From positions 2,895,342 to 2,959,341 of the forward strand of contig NC_071399.1 in the NCBI RefSeq assembly GCF_022682495.2: a DNA stretch of 64,000 nt. Direction: 5' to 3'. The DNA is from Desmodus rotundus (lineage: Eukaryota; Chordata; Mammalia; Chiroptera; Phyllostomidae). Below, one piece after another: positions 25,101 to 37,200 of this stretch. A program made the position numbers and the translations under genes. The stretch's first letter is position 1, and each line of letters starts with the position of its first letter. Below the pieces are notes generated by a model. That model ran no database searches. It was given only the letters and a program-made list of their open reading frames with translations, and was not told the DNA's origin.

Positions 25101-25225
25101 GGCAAATACGTTGTGAAAAGATGGATGGCCGCTGTGAGGTGGAATGCCTTTCCTTTGAAGTAAAGATTGGGGGCTGCAGAGCTGAACTGACACCATTTTG
25201 CTGCAAAAAGAGGATGAAAAAGTAA
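22102..25225 (+). CDS. DEFB107: Beta-defensin 107
   Basis: Exon 1 (22102-22159) encodes MRIFPLTIAGLLLLAQIFS. Exon 2 (25083-25225) encodes ARGGIQRQIRCEKMDGRC, then EVECLSFEVKIGGCRAEL and TPFCCKKRMKK before TAA, giving 66 residues in all. The join is phase 1 with GTAAGG donor and CTCAG acceptor. The FEVKIGGCRAEL block is diagnostic of DEFB107. Human DEFB107 lacks the first defensin cysteine, with Ser in its place; here that position is Cys, so all six are present and three disulfides are possible. The bases before the ATG read ACG CCT GGC GCC, aligning with the human MPGA start. Translation here therefore begins at the second human Met. The 2.9-kb intron holds only unique-looking and old repeat sequence, plus a frame at 24418-24672 with no recognisable domain. 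Confidence 0.95.
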
Positions 25226-26780
25226 ACACTACACACTGTGGCCACAAAAATGAAAAGGGTGGGGAGGCTCTGGCGGCTGTGACCTCCATGCACTGAGCCT
25301 CTCTGGATCTTTGTTCTTGGACCTCCAGGTTCTGGATTCTCCGAAGCGGTCAGTGCAGTTCTCGAGGCTACAGGGAAATGCCATCACCAGGATGGGAGCT
25401 TCTGGAGGGAAGGCGCTTCATCTTGTCACCTGCGCACCCACAGTGCCTGCTATGGGGCCTATTGATTATTTATTGAGAAAGTGAGATAGTGAATTAATAG
25501 GTTAAATAGGTAGATTGGAAAGGGAGGACTATGGCCCACTTGAACTGTAAAGTTATAGTCCTGGCTTCAAACACACGTGTGAGTTTGGGCCTTCTCTTCT
25601 GAGAGTCTGGTGCCTGTAATCCAGGGAGACTGAACTGTGCAGAAAACGGACCGTCCATCTGCTGGACACTCACTGTGGCTGCCTCAGCATCACCCTGTCA
25701 CATACTCCTCCTCCTCCCCTTCATCAACAGGAATTATTGAGAATATTTCCAAGTCTGATCTAGAATGTCAAGTTCCACAAAGAAACTGGCCCACACCCAA
25801 ACTCAAGCTGGCCGTAGGTGGGGTAGCATCCTCCTTCTGGCCACCACAGTGAGAATTGTCAGGTAAGGCCTATCAGTGACCCCTCATTGCAGATGAGGAG
25901 ACTCTGGCTCAGGGAGATCCTACAGTTACCGGCTCACTTACATCTGTGTGCTTTCTGGTCTGGGTGCTCAGCATGTCCAGGAAAGAGTGGGCTAGATGTG
26001 GACAGACAACAAGGGCCAATATATAACAAAGCAAAACCCTGCAGGCCTCCCCAAGCCCCTGTGGTCCTGTGACATTCTGCTCAATGGTGATGGCAAACTG
26101 AGGCTAGCCTTTGCCCTGCTTTGCCAGGATTTGGAGTCCAGAGCAAAATGTCTTTCAGGCAGAGGAAAATACCTTCCACAGGCCACTTTCATTATAGACG
26201 GTTTATACTCAACCACTCTCCAGAACCCAAGAGAAACACCCCCCCAGCTCTGCCCTAGAGAATTTCCTTCCCTAGTCAATCAGGCTTGCTTCCCGTAGAC
26301 ACGTACGTAATAAAGAAAAAAACTAAAACACAAAATCCTGGTAAATGGTTTAAAAATAAATAAAAATGTTTCTAAAATGTTTGATATTGCGACCTATCGT
26401 CCTGGTGCTGAATACTTTTTTTCTGAAAATTATGCGAGATGCGCAGCTGCAATAAGTGCTGCAATCAGAAAACGAGCCCAGGTTCTGTGCGTTGGCCACA
26501 AATTCCTCATCAATGGACTCGGGCAAAAGAAATGGCCTTTGAGAATCTAAATGTATTTAAGCCTTTTCCCTTCCCTTCCCTTCCTTCCTTCCTCTGTCTT
26601 TCACTGCCAAACGACTTGGAATGTCGTATGCATTTTCTGTCCCCACTGGTTTTGGACCGTAATCGCTTCACAGAAATGTCTTCTGCCTGCATCACGCTCC
26701 TGGAATCTGTCTCAGTAAAGAGACCAGGGACCGCTTAGGCACGGCCTCGTCACTGGTCTCTTGAGGACGATTCCAGGACC
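25226..26780. other. Intergenic after DEFB107
   Basis: No gene recognised. A MIR-like fragment (CATTGCAGATGAGGAGACTC) lies near 25885-25925, and a CCCTTCCC/TTCC-rich simple tract near 26570-26595. Confidence 0.5.
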
Positions 26781-27680
26781 AACCCCAGTGATCTGGGGTG
26801 GCGGGGGTTGGGGTAGGGTGGGGAGTATCGGCCCTCTCGGCTCTTTCTGAGAAGCGCGGCAGGGCGATCCGTCTCCTTCCTTTCTCCCTCTTTTGCACGC
26901 TAGGACCTAAGTCTCCTAGATGCCTGTCTTCCTCCTCGCTCACTCTCAGACTGCTCTGTTCCCTCCTCCCACTCCCGGAGTTCCAACCCCCCTTCCCCCA
27001 GCGGCACGAGTACCGATTTTCCAGCCTTTCTGGCTCCAAGCCCCCGTCCGCAGTCCACTCTGCGACCTTGCGCGCGGACCCGCACACTGCATTTGCCAGA
27101 GCTCCCGGTCAGGTACCTTCCTCTCGGGGACTTGGAAGCCAGGCAGGCGCAGTAAGGAGGAAATTAAGACGAGGAGGCTGGGCAGCCGTTTCCACTTCCG
27201 GTTCCGGTGGTCTGCGCTCCAATGGCAGCAGGGGTTGGCTCCAGGCTCCACTTCCTCTGCGTTTGCGGTGGACTCCCGAGCATGCTCAGAAACCGGCGCC
27301 GCGCAGACTGTCTCTCCTCGGTAGTAGGAGGACCAGCAGGGCTCTGATTTGCTTCGCCGGGCACCCTGGCTGCCCACGCCCCTCCTGGTCCACGTTTCCT
27401 GCTCCAAAGTTCGAGCCCTGGCCGCAGGTGCCTCCCCCACGTGTCTGATCCCGTGGCACAGAGTACGCCTTCCCTAGAATCTTAAGCATCCTTCCCGGGG
27501 TGCACCCCACTCAGAGATCTGAGCTCCAGACTCCCAGGTCCGACCCTGAGCTGCATGCCACTGCCTGCGCCGATCTGAGCACTAGCCCCCCAACATGGCC
27601 TTCCCCTCCCCCTCCTCCGGGCCCAGAGCGGATGACTGAGTGCAGTGGTCGTTCACCCCTGTGCCCTTTCAGCCTTCCCG
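26780..27680. other. CpG island without a recognised gene
   Basis: This GC- and CpG-rich stretch is compact, with GCGC-containing words, a TCCGGTTCCGG motif near 27195-27210 and possible Sp/ETS-like sites. Open frames of up to 216 codons occur on both strands but overlap one another in different frames, as expected for composition alone. It could be the promoter of an unannotated transcript, for example a lncRNA or the 5' end of a gene read in either direction. Confidence 0.5.
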
Positions 27681-30600
27681 TTCAGTGTAATCAAATCCCC
27701 TGCGTTCTCAATCCCCAGTGACGTTTCTGGGCACCTGGAGCGGGATGGTCTGATAAAAATTCCACACTGACTTCTAACTCCCACTTCTTGCTGAACTTTA
27801 TTAGGCTGCTGGTCTTGTCCACGTGGATTTCTGAAAGGTACTTCGAAAGCGATTTGCCTTGATTGCAAATCATCCCTTTCTCCAACTGATCTTCAGTTAA
27901 CGTTGGTCGATGTTGTTATCATTTACTTGGACACTCGGGTTAAAGATGGCTCACTCAGGCACGCTTACGTTCCCGTGTAAGTCACACAATCCACTCATTA
28001 CATAAACCTACACGAGTTGTTCATCAATATTCAGAAACCGTGTTGTAATTCTTTCCTTCCCTCTCTGTCCTCACTGACATTGACCTAGTTCAGGTCCTCA
28101 TCATCCTCAGCCCCCACTATTAATTGCTCTGTGAAACTAGTCAATCCTCATTGCCATTATCCTCCTTATAAGGTTTACTCACAGTTTGGGGATTGGACAT
28201 TACAAGGAATAAGGAACAGTTCCTGATGCGGATCCTGGCCCGCACGATCCTGTGCTGTGGCGACAATAGACCAATACACACGGACTACAGAAATCCTGTG
28301 GAGAAAAAGGGACGGCTGGCCACTGTCTAAGTGAGAGATGGCGAGAGGGCTAGAGAGAGAGCCTACCCCTGCCTGGATAGGCTTTTATTGCTTTTCTAGG
28401 CCCCTTCCATCAAAGATGGTCCTCATTTACTATGCCTAGGGTTGTTTTGGGTAGTTATCTTTTACAGACAACAAAGGAGAGGACGTCGCTAAATACATCA
28501 AAGAAGGATATTTGCAATGTAAAGGGAGAAATGGTCCAAACCGGTTCTGCTCCATACTTGGAACGTCTAGCTCAGGTTTTAAGAAGTCAAAGATACTCAG
28601 TAAACATTTGCTGCCTCAATTCAGGGTGAGGGAGTTTTAGCAAGAGCAAGTGTCATAGCAGTCAAGGTACAATGCAGGCCTGATTCCCCACGGGAGAACC
28701 TATCCATGGACGAGGGTTCTGCCCGCCAACCTCGCTCCCCACGGGCTTTTCTGAGTGGGGGCTGGGCCACATTTCCCATGCTTGCAACGGTTCCCTGTAA
28801 GTTCCACCTTCTCATGTTGTATATGTGTGCATGTATGAACACATGCATGAACGCATGCATCCCCCCTTTACACACACACACACACACCATGTCAGTTGCT
28901 CAGCCACCAAGTCTAAGGCTCACACTGACATGTATGAGAACACTTAGCACACTAAAACACTAGAGCTAGAAGCAGCGTTGGAGATCATGTAAGCCCATGT
29001 TTGCAGAACTAAATTGATTTCACTGCGTACTGACTGTTTCTAAAAATCAGTGCTCCCAGCTCCATGCGACCACCTTCAAGTTGGAAACTCTTTACACTAA
29101 GAATTGGAAATTTTCAAACAATGTATGTGGCAGTGTTCAAGCACTATCGATCCCTGAACAGAGGATCATCTGAGACTCAAAGGTGACCCACACCTCCGGT
29201 GAGGAGCAGAGAGGGACAGAAGGTCAGACTTTAGTGGCGAAGACAGACATGTGCCCAGCAAAGTAATAAACAGTGTGACACCTTTTACAACCTGATCTAG
29301 ACCCGTGGGACTCAGAACAGGCTTGGGGGCAATGGACTTGACCGGAGTTATTGGAGCCTGGAGAGGGTTCACAGACACAATGTCCTGTCCCTGTCTAAGC
29401 CAATGGCCGTAGCACCCTTGACTATTCCATTGTAACTGAAACTGAAGGATTGTTGTTGATCAATTTCCACTTTGGTGCCAATATATCATGAACTTTCGTT
29501 CCCATTTGACAATTATTTTCATGCAAAACTGCCAGTTCCATTATCCTGGAGAACTGAGCATCCAAAATAACAAGGACTCTCTGTTCTCCTTTGAAGGCCG
29601 TTCTGCCCCTAGGGAACCCCTCTGTCCCTGGACATCCTTAATGGGGAATCAAAATGTCCTTATTGCCCAAACAGAGACACTCCCCTGGTCCTAGGGAGCT
29701 GCTCACTGCAGTGAAGCCATCAGCTGTCCGTCTGTCTCTATGGACACCATCGCCCACGAGGACTATTGTCACTTGCTGCCATTTTATTCTCTTTTGAACC
29801 AAGTCTCGGGTAAACACCTTCCATAATTTCAGAGCATCTGCGAGCTTGAGAGAATCCTACACACAAGACCCAGTTCCCGGGAATACACACTAAGAAGGGG
29901 CCCCTTGGCAAAGTCAGTAACGGGCAGTGCAGTCGCCTGACCCCCGAATGACCTCTTCTGGTTGTGCCAACCACATACCAGGTCAAGCGAAAACTGATTT
30001 ATATGACACGCTGTCAGAGGCTCTCCAGGTGTTTGGAACCACCTCTGCATCACCACTGATAGGAGAGGGGTAATGGAAGGTGGGCATTTTCTTAATCATT
30101 CTGTACCTCCCAGACTCCTCTGCTTTTGTCCTCCAGGAGTTAGTGGTTCTAAGAGGCTGGCATGAGAGAGGCACGCTGAAGCTCTGTGGGTTCAAACAGA
30201 AGTGGTAGGGACCACTTGTAAGGATTACTCTGAGCTAAGAAAACTCACCTGGTATTGCTGGTCTTTGGGGCTTGCCCCTGTCCCCATGGCTTTATTTCAA
30301 CCCCTGGCTCTGCTTGTTGCCTCTCCACCCCTGGTCTTCCCAAACACAACCTACACTGAGAGATTCACCCTGAGTGAAGACTGAGTGTGCCCTTTGCACT
30401 CGAGGTAGAGACACAGACGAGAGGTATAACCCTCCTTCTCTAACAAGGCTTACGGCAGCCCCCTCAGACCTCCTGCCTGTGGCTGAGGAAAGGACTGGAC
30501 ACAGAAAGGGGAACAGGCCAATATCTCAAGCTTCTGGCCAAGTATATTCCGGGAGGCATAAGCAATTTTAATATACCTGAAATAAAATTGTTTCCGTGAG

Positions 30601-30720
30601 AAACAGGGCCTTAGGGCTCAGTAATATGTAGGTGATGGACATAGAAGTAACAATAGTACTTATTTATTTATTTTATATCTTTTAAGAGCACGGTGTTGAG
30701 AAAGTGTATGTTAGGAGAAA
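27680..30720. other. Intergenic, no gene recognised
   Basis: Apart from the possible LTR and a short (CA)n tract near 28870-28888, I see no gene or clear element. Open frames are short and overlapping. Confidence 0.45.
28180..28640. repeat. Possible LTR-like repeat
   Basis: The stretch includes CCTGGATAGGCTTTTATTGC and purine-rich segments reminiscent of an antisense endogenous-retrovirus LTR. No internal retroviral reading frame is seen nearby. Family unassigned; low confidence. Confidence 0.25.
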
Positions 30721-30906
30721 TCTTTTTTCTTTTTTTTTAAATCCTCACCAAAGGATACTTTTCCATTGCTTCCAGAGACAAAGAGGAAAGGAGAGGGAGG
30801 AACATCGATTGGCTGACTCCTGGACGCATCCCACCTGGGAATGGAACCTGAAACCTTTTGCTTAGGGGATGATGTTCTGACCAATGGAGCCACACCGGCC
30901 AGGGCC
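30721..30906 (-). mobile_element. Ves-type SINE (older copy)
   Basis: On the minus strand it begins GGCCCTGGCCGGTGTGGCTC, has a B-box-like GGTTCCATTCCC and the body word CAATCGATGTTCCTCCCTC, and ends with an A-rich tail. It is the same bat family as at 8.94-9.16 kb, more diverged. Confidence 0.85.
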
Positions 30907-32600
30907 ATAGTGTTTAATTACTAATGGCAGTGATGCAGAATCGGAGGAGAGTGAGAATGACGGTGACGATGGTGATAGTGAGTTTGCTATCTGTTCGACA
31001 TTGCAGACATACAGACGAATAAATCCCAGCCTCTGTTCTAAGGGAGACTATTAAGTCTCACCCCGTTCTGTAGAAACTTCTTCTACATCAATTCCACATA
31101 CCATTTTCCTCAGCAAAGCCATTGGGCTTACAAAGCACAGAAGAACCAGCTGTTCCTCGTCCTTGTTTTTATCACTCTGCCTCTCACTGAGGATGAGCTC
31201 AGTGGTCTTGTTATATAGCTTTGAATTCAGTCTCTGCTCACGAAGAGTGTGCAGCATTCGGGGATAGGGTGGGGGTGGCAGGTCCTGGAGCCCAGGGCTG
31301 TCGCTTCCCTACAGACTGACCGGCACCCCCAAGGCCCCTGCTCTGCCCTGCACTCTGGGTCCCGCACCTGTGCCTGGCCTCTGGAATGTCTCTTGTCCCC
31401 CTCCTGAAGCACCTACCGAGCACTGCAGGCCTGAAGCCCAGTGGAGAGTGCCCTTAGGGTGGCCGAGTCTACAGAAAAGCATCCAAGTGCACCAAATATT
31501 TCTGATTCCCCGTGGGTGCCCCGGAATGGCTTGTGCTACCCTGAAAGGGATGGAAAAGGTGTTACTAGCTGTGTAAGCACCTTCCAAGTTTTCTGCCATA
31601 GCTCAAAGCCCGGGACCCACTATGGCCTGCAAGAGAGACCTGCACAGTTGTCTGAGGCCCTCCCTGAGCCTCTCTAAATCTTCACTGTACCCTCATCCAC
31701 CCAAGAAATGCTCATGCTGCATTGCAAGCCATGGAGAAAGAGACCCACCCTCCTGATCCAGCAACTGCTGCATTTTCTAGGTCTCCAGACAGGCCTATGA
31801 AAGGCTTCCGCAGGCCTGTGATGGCCCCGGCTGGTCTGCCATGGAGGGCGGGAGGCCGGCCGGGAGGTGGTGGCTGCTGTAATGCTGGGGTGCCCAATGG
31901 GTGTAACGGGTGCTGTGACACACTTGCGGTCAAAGAGTGTGTGTGTGTCACTACAGATGTAACTACAGGAGCAAAGGGTTGGAGACCCGAATTTCTCCAG
32001 AGTGACCTACGTTTATGGGGTTCGCTGTGGATTTTTTCTTTATGGCTCAAGCTTGTCTATATTATTTGCTTCTCACCTAAAATCTGATCAGATCGACAAT
32101 AAAACTGATTTCACTTGGATCAATCATTTTGAAAAATAGATGTCTTACAGGACATCTTAATGAGGACATCTTATCGATTTCATTAGTTTCCCACGAACAA
32201 GGTGGCTTAGAAGAAATTTATCCCCTTACAGTCGGACACTGGAAGTCCAAACCAAGGTGCCAGTCGGGCCACATTCCATCCGAAGACTTCCGGGGGAATC
32301 CTGGTCTCACGCTGCTGGTCGCTGTTGACGTTCCCTGCCACAGGACAGCAAACTCCAGTCACCAGCTCCGGCATCAAAGGCCAGCCTCGCCGGGGTTCTA
32401 AGTCTCAAATCTCTTTCTCTTTCCCTGATAAGAATAACTGTATTAGGATCCCAGGTTGTGCTTGAATTCGGGATAATCTCTTCTTGAGGTCCTTAAGTCA
32501 ATGATATCTGAAAGGCGTTCCTTTGCCTCCCGGGGATGGAGGCGTGGCCACACCCTAGTGATTCATGGGGGGGCAGTTTATTGGTGGGTCGACCTTGGGC
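30907..32600. other. Intergenic upstream of the USP17-like gene
   Basis: No gene firmly supported. A 121-codon frame at 31722-32087 is cysteine-rich (GGCCNAGVPNGCNGCC), and an AATAAA lies just past its stop near 32098. The spacing is not that of a beta-defensin. An old interspersed repeat occupies about 32180-32400 (TTTCCCACGAACAAGGTGGC). Confidence 0.4.
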
Positions 32601-32724
32601 CAGGCCTTAAAAGGGCAGAGGGGCCAGCCTCACTCTTCATTGCAAGACCTGCTAGGCCTTGTAAGCTTCGCTCTGCAGCGGGAGCTTTCAGGTGGCAAAC
32701 CTCATGAAGATTGTCTCCGGAGGC

Positions 32725-34269
32725 ATGGAGGCTGCATCTCTGGACCGAGCAGAAGAGTCTCAGCTCAACGTCTCTCCAACACTCAACCCTGCTGGGTCCA
32801 ACGCAGGTGCAGCCGAAGCCCGCCCGGGACGCCTCCGCTCGGAGAACCCATCGCTGCCGCCGCCCCAGATAGTGCGCGCCCTGCGTGATGCGCTGGCTCC
32901 CACCCAGAACGGCCCGACGTGGAAGACACCCTATGGGGTCGGAGCTGGGCTGTGGAACCTGGGGAACACATGCTACGTGAATGCGGCCCTGCAGTGCCTG
33001 ACCCACACCCCGCCGCTGGCCCGCTACCTGCTGTCCCGGCGGCACTCGGAGACCTGTCTGAAGCCGACGTCCTGCGTCCTGTGTTCCATGCAAGTTCACG
33101 TGAGTCGGGCCCTCCTGCATCCCGGAGACGCGATCCAGCCCCCGGAGGAGCTGCTTGCCGGCTTCCACACACACCAGCAAGAAGATGCCCACGAGTATCT
33201 CATGTTCACCATGGACGCTATGCAGCAAGCCTGTCTGCGTGAGCTTGGGCAGCTGGCCGGGCCCTCCGCGGACGCCACCCTGATCCGTCAGATATTCGGA
33301 GGGTACTGGAGATCTCAGATCCAGTGTCTCAGCTGCCACAGCGTGTCTGACACCCTGGACCCGTACCTGGACGTTGCCCTGGATATCCAGGGGGCTCGGA
33401 GTGTGACCCAAGCCTTGGAGCTCCTGGTGACACCCGAAAAGCTGGACGGTGACAATTGCTATCAGTGCAGCGTTTGCCTCAAGAAGGTGCCTGCTTCCAA
33501 GACCTTGACTTTGCACACTGCCTCCAAGGTCCTTATCCTGGCCTTGAAACGGTTCTCGCATTTCACAGGCAGGAAGACGGAGAAGGTCGTGGACTATCCT
33601 GAGCGCCTGGACCTGCAGCCGTACCTGTCTCAGCCGAACTCAGGACCCCTTGTGTACGAGCTCTATGCCGTGCTGGTCCACGCTGGGCGGTCCTGTCACA
33701 GCGGACATTACTTCTGTTTCGTGAAAGCTGCCGACGGCCAGTGGTTCAAAATGAATGACGCGAAGGTCACTGCCTGTGACGCTTCTTCTGCCCTGCGACA
33801 ACGTGCGTATGTCCTCTTCTACGTCCAGGAGACTGAGTTGGAGAGAGGCAGTGCGAGTGTGTCTGTAAGCAGGAAACGGAGGTGCCTCAGGTCGGAGCGG
33901 AAAGTCCTGGGATCAACCCAACAGGGGCCTGAGAGTCACTCCAGCATCACAGGTCCTGGGTCGGAATGTCCTGTGCAAGAGAATTCAGTCAAGCGCAGGA
34001 CCTTAGAGCAGCGGGGACTTCTCCAGGAGCCATCCCGACCCAAGCCAGAGTTCAACCTCAGGGAAGTGGAATGTGCCCTGCCAGCCAGCGTGACTCACCC
34101 ACCCAGAAACAGGGGTGGTATGGCCAAGCATCGTCCCAGACAGGAAAACGAGCTTCTCAATGGTGCAGCCAGAGGGAAAGCCCAGGCTAACAGGAGGAGG
34201 AAGACAGGGAAGCGGTCTCTGCGTGTAGTCCAGTATTCTCCACGGCACCTTCCGAGGCCATTGGACTGA
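32725..34269 (+). CDS. USP17L: USP17-like ubiquitin-specific protease
   Basis: This is an intact single-exon gene of 514 codons when started at the ATG at 32725. That ATG has G at -3 and +4 and aligns with the human start; an upstream in-frame ATG at 32704 has a poor context. USP17-like (DUB/USP17) enzymes are cysteine proteases that remove ubiquitin and influence cell-cycle and immune signalling. The Cys box is GLWNLGNTCYVNAALQC with catalytic Cys83. The QQEDAHEYLMF and FGGYWRSQIQCLSC blocks follow, the latter with a CX2C zinc-type pair. The His box is HSGHYFCF with His328, and the acid residue is in KMNDAKV (Asp345). The C-terminal 140 residues are basic and diverged, like those of the family. 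Length is close to the human 530. The catalytic triad is complete, so an active enzyme is expected. A TTAAAAGG word at 32607 may act as its TATA. Confidence 0.93.
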   Translation: MEAASLDRAEESQLNVSPTLNPAGSNAGAAEARPGRLRSENPSLPPPQIVRALRDALAPTQNGPTWKTPYGVGAGLWNLGNTCYVNAALQCLTHTPPLARYLLSRRHSETCLKPTSCVLCSMQVHVSRALLHPGDAIQPPEELLAGFHTHQQEDAHEYLMFTMDAMQQACLRELGQLAGPSADATLIRQIFGGYWRSQIQCLSCHSVSDTLDPYLDVALDIQGARSVTQALELLVTPEKLDGDNCYQCSVCLKKVPASKTLTLHTASKVLILALKRFSHFTGRKTEKVVDYPERLDLQPYLSQPNSGPLVYELYAVLVHAGRSCHSGHYFCFVKAADGQWFKMNDAKVTACDASSALRQRAYVLFYVQETELERGSASVSVSRKRRCLRSERKVLGSTQQGPESHSSITGPGSECPVQENSVKRRTLEQRGLLQEPSRPKPEFNLREVECALPASVTHPPRNRGGMAKHRPRQENELLNGAARGKAQANRRRKTGKRSLRVVQYSPRHLPRPLD

Positions 34270-37200
34270 AGACCCAGGTAAGGGAGCATGGGGACCTGAG
34301 GGTTTGACATGGGCAGACGAAAGGAAGAGAGCAGGGGAGGTTTGGAAATGAGAGGGAAGGAAAGGAATGGGGGTGCTGGGGTACAAGGGGGCCTGGGGCC
34401 TGACCTGATGGGAGGGGTGGGGAGGGGAGAGGGGGCAGGACAGGGGCACCTGGCCCGGGTAAGGAGCAGGCACCTGGGTAACTACTGAGAAGGTGACTCT
34501 CCCGGTTTCCCGAGGTGGATCAAAGGCTAGCACGTGAGCTGTGAGGAGAGCATGGATCCAACTGGGGGGAAACCGGTGCAGAAGACAGGAGGGACCAGAG
34601 GGTGAAGAGGCTGAGAGGAAAGAGGGAACAGCAGCTAGGCCGGAGACCAGAGGGCCATGGAGGGACTGCCTTGCCCCAGTCGGCAGGCTCCTCGTTTCAA
34701 GTTGTGAGGCAGAGGTAGCCTGGACTCACCTGCGTGTGTGTCTGCCTGTGCGGGCGACTTCATCTCTTCATCAGAAAAATAGCCAACCCTCTCCCAGGAA
34801 AGGTCTGTTCAAGGTCTAATAGCCAAAACCACTGAAGTCCTTCCTAAGCAAAGTTACCATAAAAAGAGTGACACAGACCCAAAGTAACGACTGTGATCAC
34901 AGAAATAAACAACTGTAATAGTGATGTTTCAGTTAGACTCTACGACATAGTTGGAAATTAAATTTAACCCCCTACGTCAATGACAATGACCCAGTAAGGG
35001 GACCCCTGAGGTCCGTGGACTCTGTCCTAGGATTGCTTCATATCCCGCGGTCGGGCGCTTTCTACTTCATTCCCCGGACCGCGGCGCCCTCCAAAGAGGC
35101 TCGCCACCCCTCGCCCCCACTGGCGCCCACACAGGTGGGCTTCTGCAGGTCTCCATACTGTGGGCACCTGGGTGGTGGCTGCATTTCATCATTTGCACAT
35201 ATTTGACCTCCCTGTGGCTTTGCATTTACCTTATATATACTCTTGATTGACCTACCCCCAGGTCCAAATCCTGGAACAGGGACCCTGCCCTGCCGGCTCC
35301 TCACCTAGCTCCGCGGAACCAGCCCTGATTTCCCACAGCTGCTGGGGACTCCGTCTGGCCACCCCTCCCGCAGAGGCTGCCTGTTGGTGATCGTTCCCCC
35401 AATGGACTTAACTCACGCCAGGCCACCCTGCGCCTGAACGAGGTGCGATCATCCACTCTCAGTATCAGCCTTTGAGGCGCGGTTAATCGGGTCCTCTCTG
35501 AACAATATGTCCCTTTTACTGTGGGAATTAAACAAAGCTGCACCCACCGTGTGGTCTAATTTAGTTATTAATTGTTCATTTGGTTCCTAATTGTTACAGA
35601 GGGCATCTGTTAGAAATTGGAGTGTCATCAATAATGTTTTCTGGTGAAAAATTTTCTTACCTCTGAATATGTGTAATTACCCTCTATTTAATGTTTCATA
35701 TTTCAATGAGGGTGTTTTACATTTTTTTCCAAAACAGTCTCCAAAGGCTTTCCTAACGGTCCATGATGAACTGATTTTTTTGGTTGTTGTTTGTAGAGGG
35801 TATCGTCAGTAATTATTGTTCATATTATAGCATATGTTACTTAAGACTATGGGTATACAAACTTGCATTAGTTATGTAAGGCTACAATGCAGTGGCTGGG
35901 CGTTTTGAAACTCCCACTGTGCGCACCCCACTAACTGTAGGGATCGTGGTCACAGCGCAGTGTTATTGGCTGTGTCAGCGTCGCCTTTCCGCCCATCCCC
36001 CTACTGTGTAAATTGTATTTACTTATTCAAATTGGGTTGTACGTTTAGTTGTAGCTGCACCTCCCTCTTCCTCAGCCATTTCAGAGGGAGACACGGTGCC
36101 GCAGGGTATTGGGTTTTGAGTCTGGTAAATTATGAAATCCACAGTGAATGTTTGTATAATGAATGTAATGAAGCAATGACTTCTTATAGGATGATATTTT
36201 CTAAAGAAAGCCATCTTAAGATGGACATATTCTCTTTTTGTTGAATTATCAACTGGGACCCTTTTTGCAGCCCTTGGAGAGCCCTGGGTCTCAGGTCAGG
36301 GTGGGGGAGGGGGCACTACCTCTACAGGGCAGGCGGCTCTCCTGGGCTATATCTGACCCTCCCTGACTCTGAGGGTCACCTGCTTTGCACGTGATGTGTC
36401 CAGCAGGACGCCATCCTTAACTGACTGGGGTCTCTGCCCTCTGGTCCTCCTGGCAGCCTCACCTGGTCTTTTCCTCAGTTCTGGTATCTTAGCCCATCGC
36501 TTTGGCCAGCAGCTTCCTCTGGGATCCGGGACAGCAGGGGTACACTGAGCGAGCACCCAAGATCCTGGGCCTCTGTGGAGGAGCTAGACATGTCGGCCTG
36601 TTTTCAGGGGGATGGCTGCCCTCTCTGAGATTTACTGCTGAGGATGGGACCTTTCCTTGGACACCTGAGGTGACCTACAACATCCAGAGGCACAGTCCCA
36701 GGATGGCCTTTGGGCCCATTATTCATCAGAAGCAGTGGCTCCCTGTGCACCTAAGCTGACGTGGGCCTGGCTTCCAGGGGAAGCACAGAAGGGAAATCAC
36801 ACAGGTTGCTCGGTCTCTCGGGAGGTCAGAATTGCCGCTGACTTCAATGTGGGGGGTCAGAGGTGGAAACGTGTACTTTCCTAGGCAGAGGATAAAATTC
36901 CTTCCTCATCACCCTCACAGACGGCATTACATTTTCCGACCCTGCCGCTACCTTGGAGTCCCTTGGGGACATATATATACACACACACATATATATATCT
37001 GTATATAGTCCCCCTTGGAGACTGCCTTATTGGTCAGAGCACAGGTGAGCCAAGGGTATCTTGGGAGCGTTTCCCTTGGTGTTGAGGTTCAATGTTGGCT
37101 TTGCTGAAGTGCATCATTCCCAGCCCTGGGGACAGAATGGAATAATCCCCTTTGTGAGAAGCCCCGTTTTGCTCGGGGAAAGCACATTGTGTTAATTATT

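Noticed and set aside
26798..27448. 216-codon open frame on the plus strand
   Set aside because: CpG-island composition, with several overlapping frames and no recognisable family.
32578..33561. 327-codon frame on the minus strand
   Set aside because: Antisense shadow of the USP17-like coding sequence.
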